Part shown: piece by piece, positions 1 to 8,020 of the stretch
Numbering within the stretch: position 1 is the stretch's first letter
How the letters are laid out: every line of letters begins with the position of its first letter
Source: Flaviramulus sp.
GTDB lineage: Bacteria; Bacteroidota; Bacteroidia; Flavobacteriales; Flavobacteriaceae
Assembly (NCBI GenBank): GCA_030731745.1
Contig: JANQTJ010000037.1
Span: 2,315-66,314, forward strand
DNA length: 64,000 nt
Reading direction: 5' to 3'
Program-made: the position numbers and the translations under genes
The notes under the pieces: model-generated
The model's database searches: none
Told to the model about the DNA's origin: nothing
The model's input: the letters and a program-made list of their open reading frames with translations, nothing else

Positions 1-11
1 ATAACATTTAT

Positions 12-46
12 AAAGACTGAAAATTGTAATTTTCAGTCTTTTTTAT
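12..46 (+). terminator. Rho-independent terminator of the upstream gene
   Basis: A perfect 14-bp stem (12-25 with 28-41) closed by a two-base loop is followed by a T-run. It ends the transcript of a gene lying before the window. The first CDS starts only a few bases downstream, so its promoter must overlap this hairpin or lie before it. Confidence 0.75.
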
Positions 47-53
47 TTTTCAA

Positions 54-1208
54 TTGATAAACTATAAAGTCTATACATCTTTTAAAGAACTACCTGATTG
101 TTGGGATGCTTTTGTATTTCATGATGTGTTTTTACAATCAAATTATATTCAAGCATTGCAACAAGCTTCACCTAATAACATCCAATGGTTTTATTTAGGT
201 GTTTTTGATGCTGATGTTTTAGTTGGTATTGCTATAATACAGCGTGTACAGTTGTATTTAAAAGATATGTTTAGGCAAACTAAAGTGTCTTGTGTTAAAT
301 CATTTTTTCAAGATTTGGTTTCAAAAGTATTAAAAGGAAATGTTTTAGTAGTTGGAAACTTAACACACACAGGTCAGCATGGGTTGTTTTTTAATCAAGA
401 TAAAATTTCCCAACCTCAATTTTTAGAGGCTATTCTTTCCGCTTTAAGCGATATTGAAAAAATGATTAAAACCAATCAAAATAAAAAGATAAGAGTAATT
501 ATGTTTAAGGATTATTTTGAAAATGATTCGATACATCTTCAGCAAACTATCTTTGACTCTCTGAAACTTCACAAGGTAACCGCACAACCTAATATGATGC
601 TTTTTATAAGGCCAGAATGGGTTAATATCGATAATTATATTGAAAATTTAAACAAAAAATATCGCGACAGATATAAACGTGCTCGAAAAAAACTATCTGC
701 ATTACATACAGTAGAATTAAACATGGAAACTATACAAGCAGAATCAAAAACCTTGTACATGTTTTACAGAAATGTATCAAACAACGCCAAGTTTAATACG
801 TTTTTGTTGCCTGAAAACCATTTTTATAGTTTGAAGTACCACCTTAAAGAAAACTTTAAAGTTTATGGGTATTATTTGAATGATAAATTGATTGGTTTTT
901 ACTCTTTAATTCTTAATAATGAAAACCTGGAAACTTATTTTTTAGGTTATGATGAAGCATATCAATACACCAATCAATTGTATTTAAATATGCTTTATGA
1001 CATGTTGATGTTTGGCATTTATAATAGGTTTAAAACCGTAGTTTATGCAAGAACAGCAATGGAAATTAAAAGCTCAATAGGAGCAGAGGCAAAACCTATG
1101 TTGGTTTACATGAAACACACAACCCCTTTTTTAAACAGCATTTTAAAGCAGCTTTTTAAATTGATGAATCCAACGCAAGATTGGGAAGAGCGGCATCCAT
1201 TTAAATAA
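54..1208 (+). CDS. FemAB/BioF2-like GNAT acyltransferase
   Basis: A 384-residue cytoplasmic protein with a TTG start; no upstream in-frame ATG is visible. The C-terminal half (about 195-360) has the look of the GNAT-fold domain of FemAB, peptidoglycan-bridge and BioF2-like families: a basic stretch NKKYRDRYKRARKKL near 200, then a strand-rich core (VYGYYLNDKLIGFYSLIL) and a late motif with SSIGAEAKP. Such proteins move an amino-acyl or acyl group from a tRNA or CoA donor to an amine. The substrate cannot be read from sequence. It stands alone, convergent with the SPFH gene and separated by a terminator hairpin. The family call is moderately secure and the function is inferred. Confidence 0.7.
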   Translation: MINYKVYTSFKELPDCWDAFVFHDVFLQSNYIQALQQASPNNIQWFYLGVFDADVLVGIAIIQRVQLYLKDMFRQTKVSCVKSFFQDLVSKVLKGNVLVVGNLTHTGQHGLFFNQDKISQPQFLEAILSALSDIEKMIKTNQNKKIRVIMFKDYFENDSIHLQQTIFDSLKLHKVTAQPNMMLFIRPEWVNIDNYIENLNKKYRDRYKRARKKLSALHTVELNMETIQAESKTLYMFYRNVSNNAKFNTFLLPENHFYSLKYHLKENFKVYGYYLNDKLIGFYSLILNNENLETYFLGYDEAYQYTNQLYLNMLYDMLMFGIYNRFKTVVYARTAMEIKSSIGAEAKPMLVYMKHTTPFLNSILKQLFKLMNPTQDWEERHPFK

Positions 1209-1246
1209 AAAAACCTCTAAAATTAATTTAAAGGTTTTATGTTTTT
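1209..1246. terminator. Probable bidirectional terminator between convergent genes
   Basis: An A-rich arm containing AAAACCT pairs with AGGTTTT across an AT-rich centre with one mismatch. It lies between two convergent stop codons, with T-rich sequence on both outer sides. It could serve both the acyltransferase and the SPFH gene. Confidence 0.55.
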
Positions 1247-1257
1247 GATCTGTTTAA

Positions 1258-2178
1258 TTACTCTTTTTTCTTTTTTGCGTTTTTCATTGCCTCTCCAATT
1301 TGGTTACTTGCGGTAAAACTAGCCACCATATCGTTTAGCATATTGCTTCCTGCTTGAGGCGAATTAGGTAATAAAATTAAATTACTATTTGTTTCGCTAC
1401 CAATAGCTTGTAACGTGTCGTAATGTTGGGTTACTACAATTAATGCCGATGCTTCTTGAGAGTTAATTCCAACACGGTTTAACACATCAACAGACTCTTC
1501 TAAGCCACGAGCAATTTCGCGTCTTTGGTCTGCAATACCTTGCCCTTGTAAACGTTTGCTTTCAGCTTCTGCTTTTGCTTTTTCAACAATTAAAATACGT
1601 GCGGCATCTCCTTCATATTGTGCAGCCGTTTTTTCTCTATCTGCAGCATTAATCCTGTTCATGGCTATTTTTACTTGAGGATCTGGGTCAATATCGGTAA
1701 CTAGGGTTCTAATAATATCATAACCATATTCCATCATCGCATCGTTTAGTTCTGTTTTAACGGCAATGGCGATATCGTCTTTTTTCACAAATACGTCGTC
1801 TAGTTTCATTTTTGGTACTTCAGCACGAACCACATCAAAAACATAAGAAGTAATTTGCTCATGCGGATAATCTAGTTTGTAAAAAGCTTCATATACTTTT
1901 TCAGGGAGTACTTTATATTGTACAGATACTTTAAGTTTCACAAAAACATCGTCTAATGTTTTAGTTTCAATGATGACATCTAATTGTTGAATTTTTAAAC
2001 TTAATCTTCCGGCAACTCTATCAATTAAAGGGATTTTTAATTGAAGTCCAGATTTTCGAATACTAATAAATTTACCAAAACGCTCAATGATGGCCGCAGT
2101 TTGTTGCTTAACCGTAAAAAAAGAAGAAATAAAAATAATTACTCCTAAAAAAATGATAACAGGAAAAAAGAAATTCAT
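1258..2178 (-). CDS. SPFH/band 7 (stomatin-like) membrane protein
   Basis: A 306-residue membrane-anchored scaffold of the stomatin/prohibitin/HflK-C superfamily. One hydrophobic segment (about residues 2-22) is followed directly by the SPFH domain (about 24-185; QQTAAIIERFGKF is the typical entry motif). An Ala/Glu/Lys-rich helical region (about 185-240, AADREKTAAQYEGDAARIL) then drives oligomerisation in this family. It resembles the QmcA/stomatin group, which organises membrane microdomains or attends membrane proteases. No NfeD or HflK partner is adjacent; it is flanked by a convergent acyltransferase and a divergent outer-membrane gene. The family call is very secure, the cellular client unknown. 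Confidence 0.93.
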   Translation of the reverse strand: MNFFFPVIIFLGVIIFISSFFTVKQQTAAIIERFGKFISIRKSGLQLKIPLIDRVAGRLSLKIQQLDVIIETKTLDDVFVKLKVSVQYKVLPEKVYEAFYKLDYPHEQITSYVFDVVRAEVPKMKLDDVFVKKDDIAIAVKTELNDAMMEYGYDIIRTLVTDIDPDPQVKIAMNRINAADREKTAAQYEGDAARILIVEKAKAEAESKRLQGQGIADQRREIARGLEESVDVLNRVGINSQEASALIVVTQHYDTLQAIGSETNSNLILLPNSPQAGSNMLNDMVASFTASNQIGEAMKNAKKKKE

Positions 2179-2225
2179 AATGTTTTATTTAAAATGGTTA
2201 AAAACTTAAGATACTAAATTTATGT

Positions 2226-2233
2226 TATATTTG
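2226..2233 (+). promoter_or_regulatory. TAnnTTTG -7 promoter element
   Basis: TATATTTG matches the Bacteroidota sigma-A -7 consensus TAnnTTTG and lies 20 bases before the barrel-protein start codon. No clear -33 TTG is seen. Confidence 0.6.
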
Positions 2234-2253
2234 GAAACTTACATCTATAAACA

Positions 2254-2937
2254 ATGAAATTTAAGCAATCCTTTTTATTAGTAGCTATAAGCACATGTTT
2301 TGTTACAAAAAGCTTCTCTCAAAAAGGGAATTTTAGGATACAAAATGGTATTGGAATTACAGGTGCTATTACAAAATTTAATATTGCAACAAATAATTTC
2401 AATACTGTTGAAGGTGATGGTTTTTTAGGAGGTTTGTCTGCCATTGTTGACATTCCTTTAAGATGGTATAATGTGAGTTTTGGTATGCAGTTATCTGAAA
2501 ATAATATTGACATTTCTGGACGTCCAACCGCAGTTAGCACCAATGAAACTTATATTAATTACAAAATGTTTGCTGCACAAGTAGCCATGTTAATGCATAT
2601 TAAAGTAATTCCAGATTATTTTACTATTGATGTTGGACCCATGTTGCAATACAATGGCAAGTTAGAGCTTAAAGACAGAACCCAAGAAGGGTATTACGTA
2701 AATAATTATAGCAATTTAACCACACAGGATATTACTAACATTTCTCAGTTTAATTTAAATGGCGCTGTTGGTGCCTCCGTTGGGGTTAGAAATTTTAAGC
2801 TAAAAGCACAATATATTTATGGGTTTACCAACATCTTAAAAAAGTTAGAAAATCAAAATTTAGATACCTCTGGAGGTGATTCGCGTTTTAAAGGCAATCA
2901 AAATATGTTGGTTTTAGGAGCGATTGTTTCTTTTTAA
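2254..2937 (+). CDS. Outer-membrane beta-barrel protein (PorT-like)
   Basis: A 227-residue exported protein. Residues 1-22 form a signal peptide (basic start, hydrophobic core FLLVAISTCFV, cleavage predicted before QKG). The mature part is built of alternating polar and hydrophobic strands separated by turns (FRIQNGIGITGA, LRWYNVSFGMQLS, FTIDVGPMLQYNG, VGASVGVRNFKLKAQYIYG) and ends in a terminal phenylalanine (VLGAIVSF), the usual outer-membrane barrel signature. This matches the small PorT/OMP_b-brl family common in Flavobacteriia, most of whose members have no known cargo. It is monocistronic with its own TAnnTTTG promoter. Confidence 0.8.
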   Translation: MKFKQSFLLVAISTCFVTKSFSQKGNFRIQNGIGITGAITKFNIATNNFNTVEGDGFLGGLSAIVDIPLRWYNVSFGMQLSENNIDISGRPTAVSTNETYINYKMFAAQVAMLMHIKVIPDYFTIDVGPMLQYNGKLELKDRTQEGYYVNNYSNLTTQDITNISQFNLNGAVGASVGVRNFKLKAQYIYGFTNILKKLENQNLDTSGGDSRFKGNQNMLVLGAIVSF

Positions 2938-2977
2938 TGGTTGAAATTTATTTTGATGAAATTTAAGTTTTCTCTTA

Positions 2978-3376
2978 TTATGGATTACAGTAGATACAAT
3001 ACATGGGGTCTTCTGTTGTTTTTTTATGTGGATACATTTCTTCCTTATTGAAATCGCATTTCGTGCAGTTATAAATATAACTTAAAGTAGAGTTGGAAGG
3101 TGAACCACATAAACTACATTTTAATCCTATTTTTATATCTTTAACTCCAAAATCCGGAATATTACATTGAGGGCAACATGAGTTTATTTTTTTAACAAGT
3201 TTTTTGGTTGCATTTTCTATTACTAACATTCTACTAGGGTTGTACATTGCTCTCATATCGGTTTCAACATAAACGTTATTGAATTTTTTATATAATAAAT
3301 AAAACGCTTCTTTTAGTTGTTCCCAGTTTGTAATGTTTTTGATTTTCGAAGAATTAGTCCGTGGGTAGGGAAACAC
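2978..3376 (-). CDS. C-terminal part of a split DUF6671-type protein (zinc ribbons)
   Basis: A 132-residue frame continuing the preceding minus-strand frame after a shift. It carries four CxxC pairs in order (CPQC, CSLC, CTKC, CIYC), consistent with two zinc-ribbon folds, and ends in the YCNP-type tail I associate with DUF6671. In an intact gene these knuckles follow directly on the segment encoded at 3313-3789. The apparent ATG lies inside the overlap and is probably not a real start. Either the two frames are one broken gene or the reading is affected by an indel; the -1 relationship of the frames fits loss of one base. The DUF number is from memory; the fragment assignment is firmer. Confidence 0.6.
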   Translation of the reverse strand: MFPYPRTNSSKIKNITNWEQLKEAFYLLYKKFNNVYVETDMRAMYNPSRMLVIENATKKLVKKINSCCPQCNIPDFGVKDIKIGLKCSLCGSPSNSTLSYIYNCTKCDFNKEEMYPHKKTTEDPMYCIYCNP

Positions 3377-3789
3377 ACTAAATTAGCAAAATCAATAAGG
3401 TCTTTTTCGTTTTCGATTTCTTTCCAATTGAAATTAGTTTCAATACTTAGTTCTCTAGCAATAATTTCAAGATTATTCTTTTTATCAATAAATATTAAAA
3501 ACTCATCATCTGCATTTGCAAAAAATATTGATGGATGCGGACTGAAAGAACCTTCACTTGCCAAACCTAAATCGAAGTTATTTAACTTCATTGCCAAAAG
3601 GCATTTTTTCATAACGGTTGCTAAAGAATCAAGTTTCCTTTCAATTTCTCCAGAAAAGGTTCCTAATATATCTGTATCAAAAGTTTTATCTTTAAAACAG
3701 GTTACTCCCAAGCTTTTTTCAAGAATTGGCGCAATTACAATTTCTTTTTTGTGCTTAGTAGCTATGATTAATTTTCGACGGTTAAACAT
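3313..3789 (-). CDS. N-terminal part of a split DUF6671-type protein
   Basis: A 158-residue frame starting MFNRRKLIIATKHKKEIVIA. The conserved blocks DTDILGTFSGEIERK, LASEGSFSPHPSIFFANADD, LIFIDKKNNLEIIAREL and CFPTHGLILRKSK are those I recall for the first domain of DUF6671 proteins. Right after RKSK the frame runs into unrelated residues and a stop, while the -1 frame continues with NITNWEQLKEAF and a four-knuckle zinc-ribbon tail at 2978-3376. The 64-bp overlap of the two frames is the scar of the shift. The function of the family is unknown; the conserved acidic and histidine blocks look enzymatic. The gene is probably a recent pseudogene unless an assembly indel explains it. Confidence 0.6.
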   Translation of the reverse strand: MFNRRKLIIATKHKKEIVIAPILEKSLGVTCFKDKTFDTDILGTFSGEIERKLDSLATVMKKCLLAMKLNNFDLGLASEGSFSPHPSIFFANADDEFLIFIDKKNNLEIIARELSIETNFNWKEIENEKDLIDFANLVCFPTHGLILRKSKTLQTGNN

Positions 3790-3814
3790 AAATTGACCAT
3801 TTCTTTATTTTGTT

Positions 3815-5158
3815 TTATGCTTTTATAGCTATTTCCATGCCTTTAACCGTTTCGTTAAACCGGCCATTATCGAAAACTAAATTTCCATTTACAAAAGTTT
3901 GTTTGATTTCTGTCTGAAACGTAGTTCCTTCTAGTGGCGACCACTTACATTTGTATAAAAGATTGTCTTTAGCAACTGTCCACTTACTGTTTAAATCAAC
4001 CAAAGTCAAGTCCGCATAATAACCTTCTCTGATGAATCCTCTATTTCTCATATTGTATAATACAGCTGGATTATGGCACATTTTCTCAACTATTTTCTCT
4101 AGCGTTATTAGACCTTGTTTGTAAAACTCTAACATACAATTCAGAGCGTGCTGAACCATTGGTGCGCCTGACATTGATTGAAAATAGGGTTTCTCCTTTT
4201 CTTCTAAAGTGTGTGGTGCATGGTCTGTAGTTATAATGTCTATCCTATCGTCAAGTAGAGCTTGTAATAAACCCTGTTTGTCTTGTTCTGTTTTTATGGC
4301 TGGATTCCACTTTATAAGCATGCCAAGTTGGTCATAATCTTTATCTGAAAACCATAAATGTTGTACAGAAACTTCGGTTGTTATTTTTTTCTCTTGTAAA
4401 GGAATGTCATTCTGAAATAGGTGAGTTTCCGCTTCGGTTGTTAAATGTAAAATATGAAGCCTTGCGTTGTGTTTTTGTGCTAAAGTAATAGCGCGTTTAG
4501 TCGCCTCATAACAACCTTCAGCACTTCTAATAATTGGATGAAATTTGGCAGGAATATTTTCTCCATACTTTTCTTTAAAATCATTTTCATTTGCTTCTAT
4601 ATTTTCTTCTTTCTCAGAATGAATAGCAATAATCGATTTGCAGTTAGCAAATAGTTTTTCCATTTTTTCTGGACTGTCAGCTAATAGATTTCCTTTTTTT
4701 GTAAAATATAAGCCGTCATCAGAAACTCCAATAAATTGACTAGTATCCAATTTTATTACATCATCAATATTATCTCCATTAACACCGAGAAAAAAGGAGT
4801 AGTTTGCTAAAGATTTTTGTGAAGCAATTTCATTTTTTTCTCTTAAACTTTCAACGGTTAAAATATTTGGTACTGTATTTGGCATATCAATAAAAGAAGT
4901 CACACCACCTGATACAGCCGCTTTGCTTTCTGTATATAAATCTCCTTTATGGGTAAGTCCAGGATCTCTAAAATGTACCTGTCCATCTATAATTCCTGGA
5001 AATAGGTGTTTACCTGCTCCGTTAATTACTATGTAATGCGGTTTACTATCAATATTTGCAATTTGGTTAATTAGTCCATCTATTAAAAGCACATCAGCTA
5101 CAAATGATTTCCCTTCGTTAACAATTGTAGAACTTTTAATTAAAATACTTTGATTCAT
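3815..5158 (-). CDS. pyrC: Dihydroorotase
   Basis: A 447-residue amidohydrolase that closes carbamoyl-aspartate to dihydroorotate in de novo pyrimidine synthesis. The metal-binding HxH lies in GQVHFRDPG (about 59-67). Further ligands sit in IAIHSEKEEN (about 176), ILHLTTEAET (about 235) and TTDHAPHTLEEK (about 310), followed by the substrate-contact block MSGAPMVQHAL. Length and motifs fit class I (AllB/PyrC-like) dihydroorotases. It lies 131 bp downstream of gltX on the same strand and may be cotranscribed. Allantoinase is the main alternative within the superfamily, but the FRDPG and GAPMVQH motifs favour dihydroorotase. Confidence 0.93.
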   Translation of the reverse strand: MNQSILIKSSTIVNEGKSFVADVLLIDGLINQIANIDSKPHYIVINGAGKHLFPGIIDGQVHFRDPGLTHKGDLYTESKAAVSGGVTSFIDMPNTVPNILTVESLREKNEIASQKSLANYSFFLGVNGDNIDDVIKLDTSQFIGVSDDGLYFTKKGNLLADSPEKMEKLFANCKSIIAIHSEKEENIEANENDFKEKYGENIPAKFHPIIRSAEGCYEATKRAITLAQKHNARLHILHLTTEAETHLFQNDIPLQEKKITTEVSVQHLWFSDKDYDQLGMLIKWNPAIKTEQDKQGLLQALLDDRIDIITTDHAPHTLEEKEKPYFQSMSGAPMVQHALNCMLEFYKQGLITLEKIVEKMCHNPAVLYNMRNRGFIREGYYADLTLVDLNSKWTVAKDNLLYKCKWSPLEGTTFQTEIKQTFVNGNLVFDNGRFNETVKGMEIAIKA

Positions 5159-5289
5159 TACCTATTTTTTGAAACTATCGTTTTTATCACATTGTCAATT
5201 AAGAATACGTATAAAGAGGTTAATTTTTAATATCTATGTCAAACGAATTTAGCTGATAATCTTTACAAAGCCAAGTAGTGTTTTTAAAT

Positions 5290-6801
5290 TTATACCAATG
5301 TTTTAATCAAATTGTTAATACGTTTTATGGTTTCGTTTTTTCCAATCATAAACATTATATCAAAAACATCGGGTCCTTGTAAAGCGCCAACAAGCGCTAA
5401 ACGCAATGGCATCATTACAGCTCCAAAACCAATATTACTCTTAGTTATCCAGCCTTTAATAGCCGTTTGTAGATTTTCTATGGTAACGTTTTCAATACTA
5501 TCAATAATATTATTTACATCAGTTAAAACAGCTTTAGTGTTTTCTTTAAATGCTTTTTTGCATGCTTTTTCATCGTATGATGAAGGTGCCATAAAAAAGA
5601 AATGACTGAGGCCCCAAAAGTCTGAAACAAAAGTGGCACGTTCTTTAATCATTCCAATCACCATCGAGATATAGTTTACATCGATATCTAAAAGTTTAGG
5701 TTCCATATTTTTATAAGCTTCAGCTAATGCATCATCATTTTGTTCTTGCATATAATGGTGATTAAACCATTTAATTTTATCAGGATCAAAACGTGCTCCC
5801 GATTTATTAACACGCTCTAGCTCAAAACTATTTATAAGTGCATCTAGATTAAAAATTTCTTGTTCTGTGCCAGGGTTCCACCCTAAAAAAGCTAAAAAGT
5901 TAACCATAGCTTCTGGGAAATAACCAGCTTCTTTATAACCGCTTGATACCTCACCATCTGGTGCAAGCCATTCTAGAGGAAATACAGGAAATCCTAATTT
6001 ATCACCATCACGTTTACTTAATTTTCCTTTACCTGTGGGTTTTAGTATAAGTGGTAAATGCGCAAATTCTGGAGTTTCCCAATCAAATGCTTTGTATAAT
6101 TGATAGTGGAGGGCTAATGATGGCAACCATTCTTCACCACGAATTACATGCGTAATTTCCATCAAATGATCATCTACAATATTTGCTAAATGGTAAGTAG
6201 GCATACCATCACTTTTAAATAATACTTTATCATCTAAAATATTGGTATCTATTTTAATATCTCCACGAATGATATCTTTTAAATGTAACGTTTCGTCTTG
6301 TGGGCTTTTAAAACGGATTACATAATCTTCTCCAGCATCAATTTTTGTTTTCACTTCTTCTGCGCTAAGCGATAAAGAATTACTTAATTTTAAACGGTTA
6401 TGCCAGTTATAGATAAATGTTTTTCCCTTTTCTTCGTGGTCTGTTCTATGAAAATCTAAAGCTTCAGCTGTATCAAAAGCATAGTAAGCATTTCCAGAAG
6501 CAATTAAATCATCAGCATATTTTTTATACAAATGCTTGCGCTCGCTTTGTCTGTAAGGGCCAAATTTTTCATTTTTTTCTGGGCCCTCATCAAAAGGAAT
6601 TCCACACCAATTCAAGGCATCAATAATATATTTTTCTGCACCTTCAACGTAACGGTTTTGGTCGGTATCTTCTATACGTAAAATAAAAGTACCTCGATGT
6701 TTTTTTGCAAATAAATAGTTAAATAACGCTGTACGCACACCACCTATATGTAAAGGACCTGTAGGACTAGGTGCAAAACGCACACGAATATTTTTTGTCA
6801 T
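5290..6801 (-). CDS. gltX: Glutamyl-tRNA synthetase
   Basis: A 503-residue class I aminoacyl-tRNA synthetase charging tRNA-Glu. The HIGH signature is HIGG at residues 18-21 (APSPTGPLHIGG) and the KMSKS loop is KLSKR at 260-264; LRIEDTDQNR at 41-50 is the family's glutamate/ATP-site block. The C-terminal anticodon-binding half is complete and the length is typical. A TATCTTTG promoter box stands 16 bases before the ATG. It runs divergently from nothing close and is followed by pyrC on the same strand. Confidence 0.97.
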   Translation of the reverse strand: MTKNIRVRFAPSPTGPLHIGGVRTALFNYLFAKKHRGTFILRIEDTDQNRYVEGAEKYIIDALNWCGIPFDEGPEKNEKFGPYRQSERKHLYKKYADDLIASGNAYYAFDTAEALDFHRTDHEEKGKTFIYNWHNRLKLSNSLSLSAEEVKTKIDAGEDYVIRFKSPQDETLHLKDIIRGDIKIDTNILDDKVLFKSDGMPTYHLANIVDDHLMEITHVIRGEEWLPSLALHYQLYKAFDWETPEFAHLPLILKPTGKGKLSKRDGDKLGFPVFPLEWLAPDGEVSSGYKEAGYFPEAMVNFLAFLGWNPGTEQEIFNLDALINSFELERVNKSGARFDPDKIKWFNHHYMQEQNDDALAEAYKNMEPKLLDIDVNYISMVIGMIKERATFVSDFWGLSHFFFMAPSSYDEKACKKAFKENTKAVLTDVNNIIDSIENVTIENLQTAIKGWITKSNIGFGAVMMPLRLALVGALQGPDVFDIMFMIGKNETIKRINNLIKTLV

Positions 6802-6817
6802 GTTTTTAGATTTGTGG

Positions 6818-6825
6818 CAAAGATA
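6818..6825 (-). promoter_or_regulatory. TAnnTTTG -7 promoter element for gltX
   Basis: On the minus strand the sequence TATCTTTG matches the Bacteroidota -7 consensus and lies 16 bases upstream of the gltX ATG. Confidence 0.6.
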
Positions 6826-6871
6826 AATATTAAGATAGAAGACAGAAGCTTGTATGAAAAACTTTTTGTTT

Positions 6872-7924
6872 TTAAATATTCATATCTTTTGGAATCCTTT
6901 TATTCATTATTTTAAACCATAAAGGCGGAAAAAGCGATAATACCATTGAAGTGGGATACCCATAAGGCATTTGAGGACTCGTTTCATGGCAATTTAAAAT
7001 CTGATACTTTTTATTTGTTTTATAATGATGATCACTATGGCGTGTTAATTCATATAAAATAATCCTGCCGATTACATGGTTTGAATTCCATGAGTGAATC
7101 TCTTTAACGCGCTCGTATCTCCCAGAGGTAGTTTTTAACCGAAGTAAGCCATAGTGCTCTATGTAATTTACAGTTTCAAGAAGGATAAACCCTGATATTG
7201 CAGAAAACATAGAAAAAACAAGTCCAGTTTTCCCAAAAAAAATGGTAACAAGTGTTAAGAATAGAATCTGTAAAAAAACATACCATAGCATATCATTTTT
7301 AAAAGAGGTTGTACTTAATTTATTTTGTAATAAAAGTGTTTTTTGAATTGTCCAAGCGCTTTTATATTGTCTGAAAACTGACGTAACCCAAAACGAATAG
7401 ACACTTTGGTTGTATCTAGCAGTTGCAGGATCTTCTTTTGTTGCGGCATGTAAATGATGTCCGTAATTATGTTCAATATAAAAATGCATATATAGCGAAG
7501 GTAGCAATAAGGCTTTCCCTAAAAAACGCTCATTTGTAGTTTGTCGGTGACCCAACTCATGTGCAACATTAATACCGTTTACACCCAAAACAATCCCCAT
7601 AGAAATGATTAGTCCAATAAACTCATACGTTTCTAATGCTTTTGTTGATGACGTTATTAAAGCCAAAAGAAGTAACCCATATACAATTGGAAAATTTAAA
7701 TATAATAACCAATCAAACAGCTTTTTAAGCTTTAAAGACTCAGCCTTAGTTTCTGAAATATTATGGTTATCAATTGGTAGAATAATTTCTAATAAAGGAA
7801 TTATAACAAATGCATAAAATGGTGTTAAAAATGAAAATATGTCTTGATATTGTAAACCGATAAAACACATTAAAGGAATGGAAAAAGAAGCTAAATATTT
7901 TAAATCTTTCATAACTAGCAACAA
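6872..7924 (-). CDS. alkB: AlkB-type alkane 1-monooxygenase
   Basis: A 350-residue integral-membrane di-iron hydroxylase. All histidine boxes of the AlkB group are present: HELGH (122-126), EHNYGHHLHAATKEDPATAR (151-170), the diagnostic NYIEHYG motif (253-259) and RHSDHHY (295-301). About six hydrophobic segments surround them. AlkB proteins oxidise the terminal carbon of alkanes or related lipids, using electrons from rubredoxin and rubredoxin reductase; neither is encoded nearby. The second ATG (7912, MKDLKYLASF) is as good a start as the first. The HYG motif separates it from plain fatty-acid desaturases, but the physiological substrate may not be an alkane. Confidence 0.88.
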   Translation of the reverse strand: MLLVMKDLKYLASFSIPLMCFIGLQYQDIFSFLTPFYAFVIIPLLEIILPIDNHNISETKAESLKLKKLFDWLLYLNFPIVYGLLLLALITSSTKALETYEFIGLIISMGIVLGVNGINVAHELGHRQTTNERFLGKALLLPSLYMHFYIEHNYGHHLHAATKEDPATARYNQSVYSFWVTSVFRQYKSAWTIQKTLLLQNKLSTTSFKNDMLWYVFLQILFLTLVTIFFGKTGLVFSMFSAISGFILLETVNYIEHYGLLRLKTTSGRYERVKEIHSWNSNHVIGRIILYELTRHSDHHYKTNKKYQILNCHETSPQMPYGYPTSMVLSLFPPLWFKIMNKRIPKDMNI

Positions 7925-8020
7925 TTTTATCGTCTAAGTGTCATATTAACTAAGTTTTAGTAAAGTTAGTAAATTGAAGTATAAAATAAAATTGTAGTTT
8001 AGTAAGTTAAATAACCTAAG

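Noticed and set aside
3335-3360. Programmed -1 frameshift in the DUF6671-type gene
   Set aside because: The A-run has only five A followed by C, not the full A-AAA-AAC heptamer, and no clear stem-loop follows; a mutation or sequence error is simpler.
3317-3796. 159-codon plus-strand open frame
   Set aside because: It is the antisense shadow of the DUF6671-type N-terminal frame, whose conserved blocks lie on the minus strand.
5200-5280. Minus-strand frame reading NTTWLCKDYQLNSFDIDIKN between gltX and pyrC
   Set aside because: It looks protein-like but has no ATG, GTG or TTG start in frame before a stop; kept only as a possible gene remnant.
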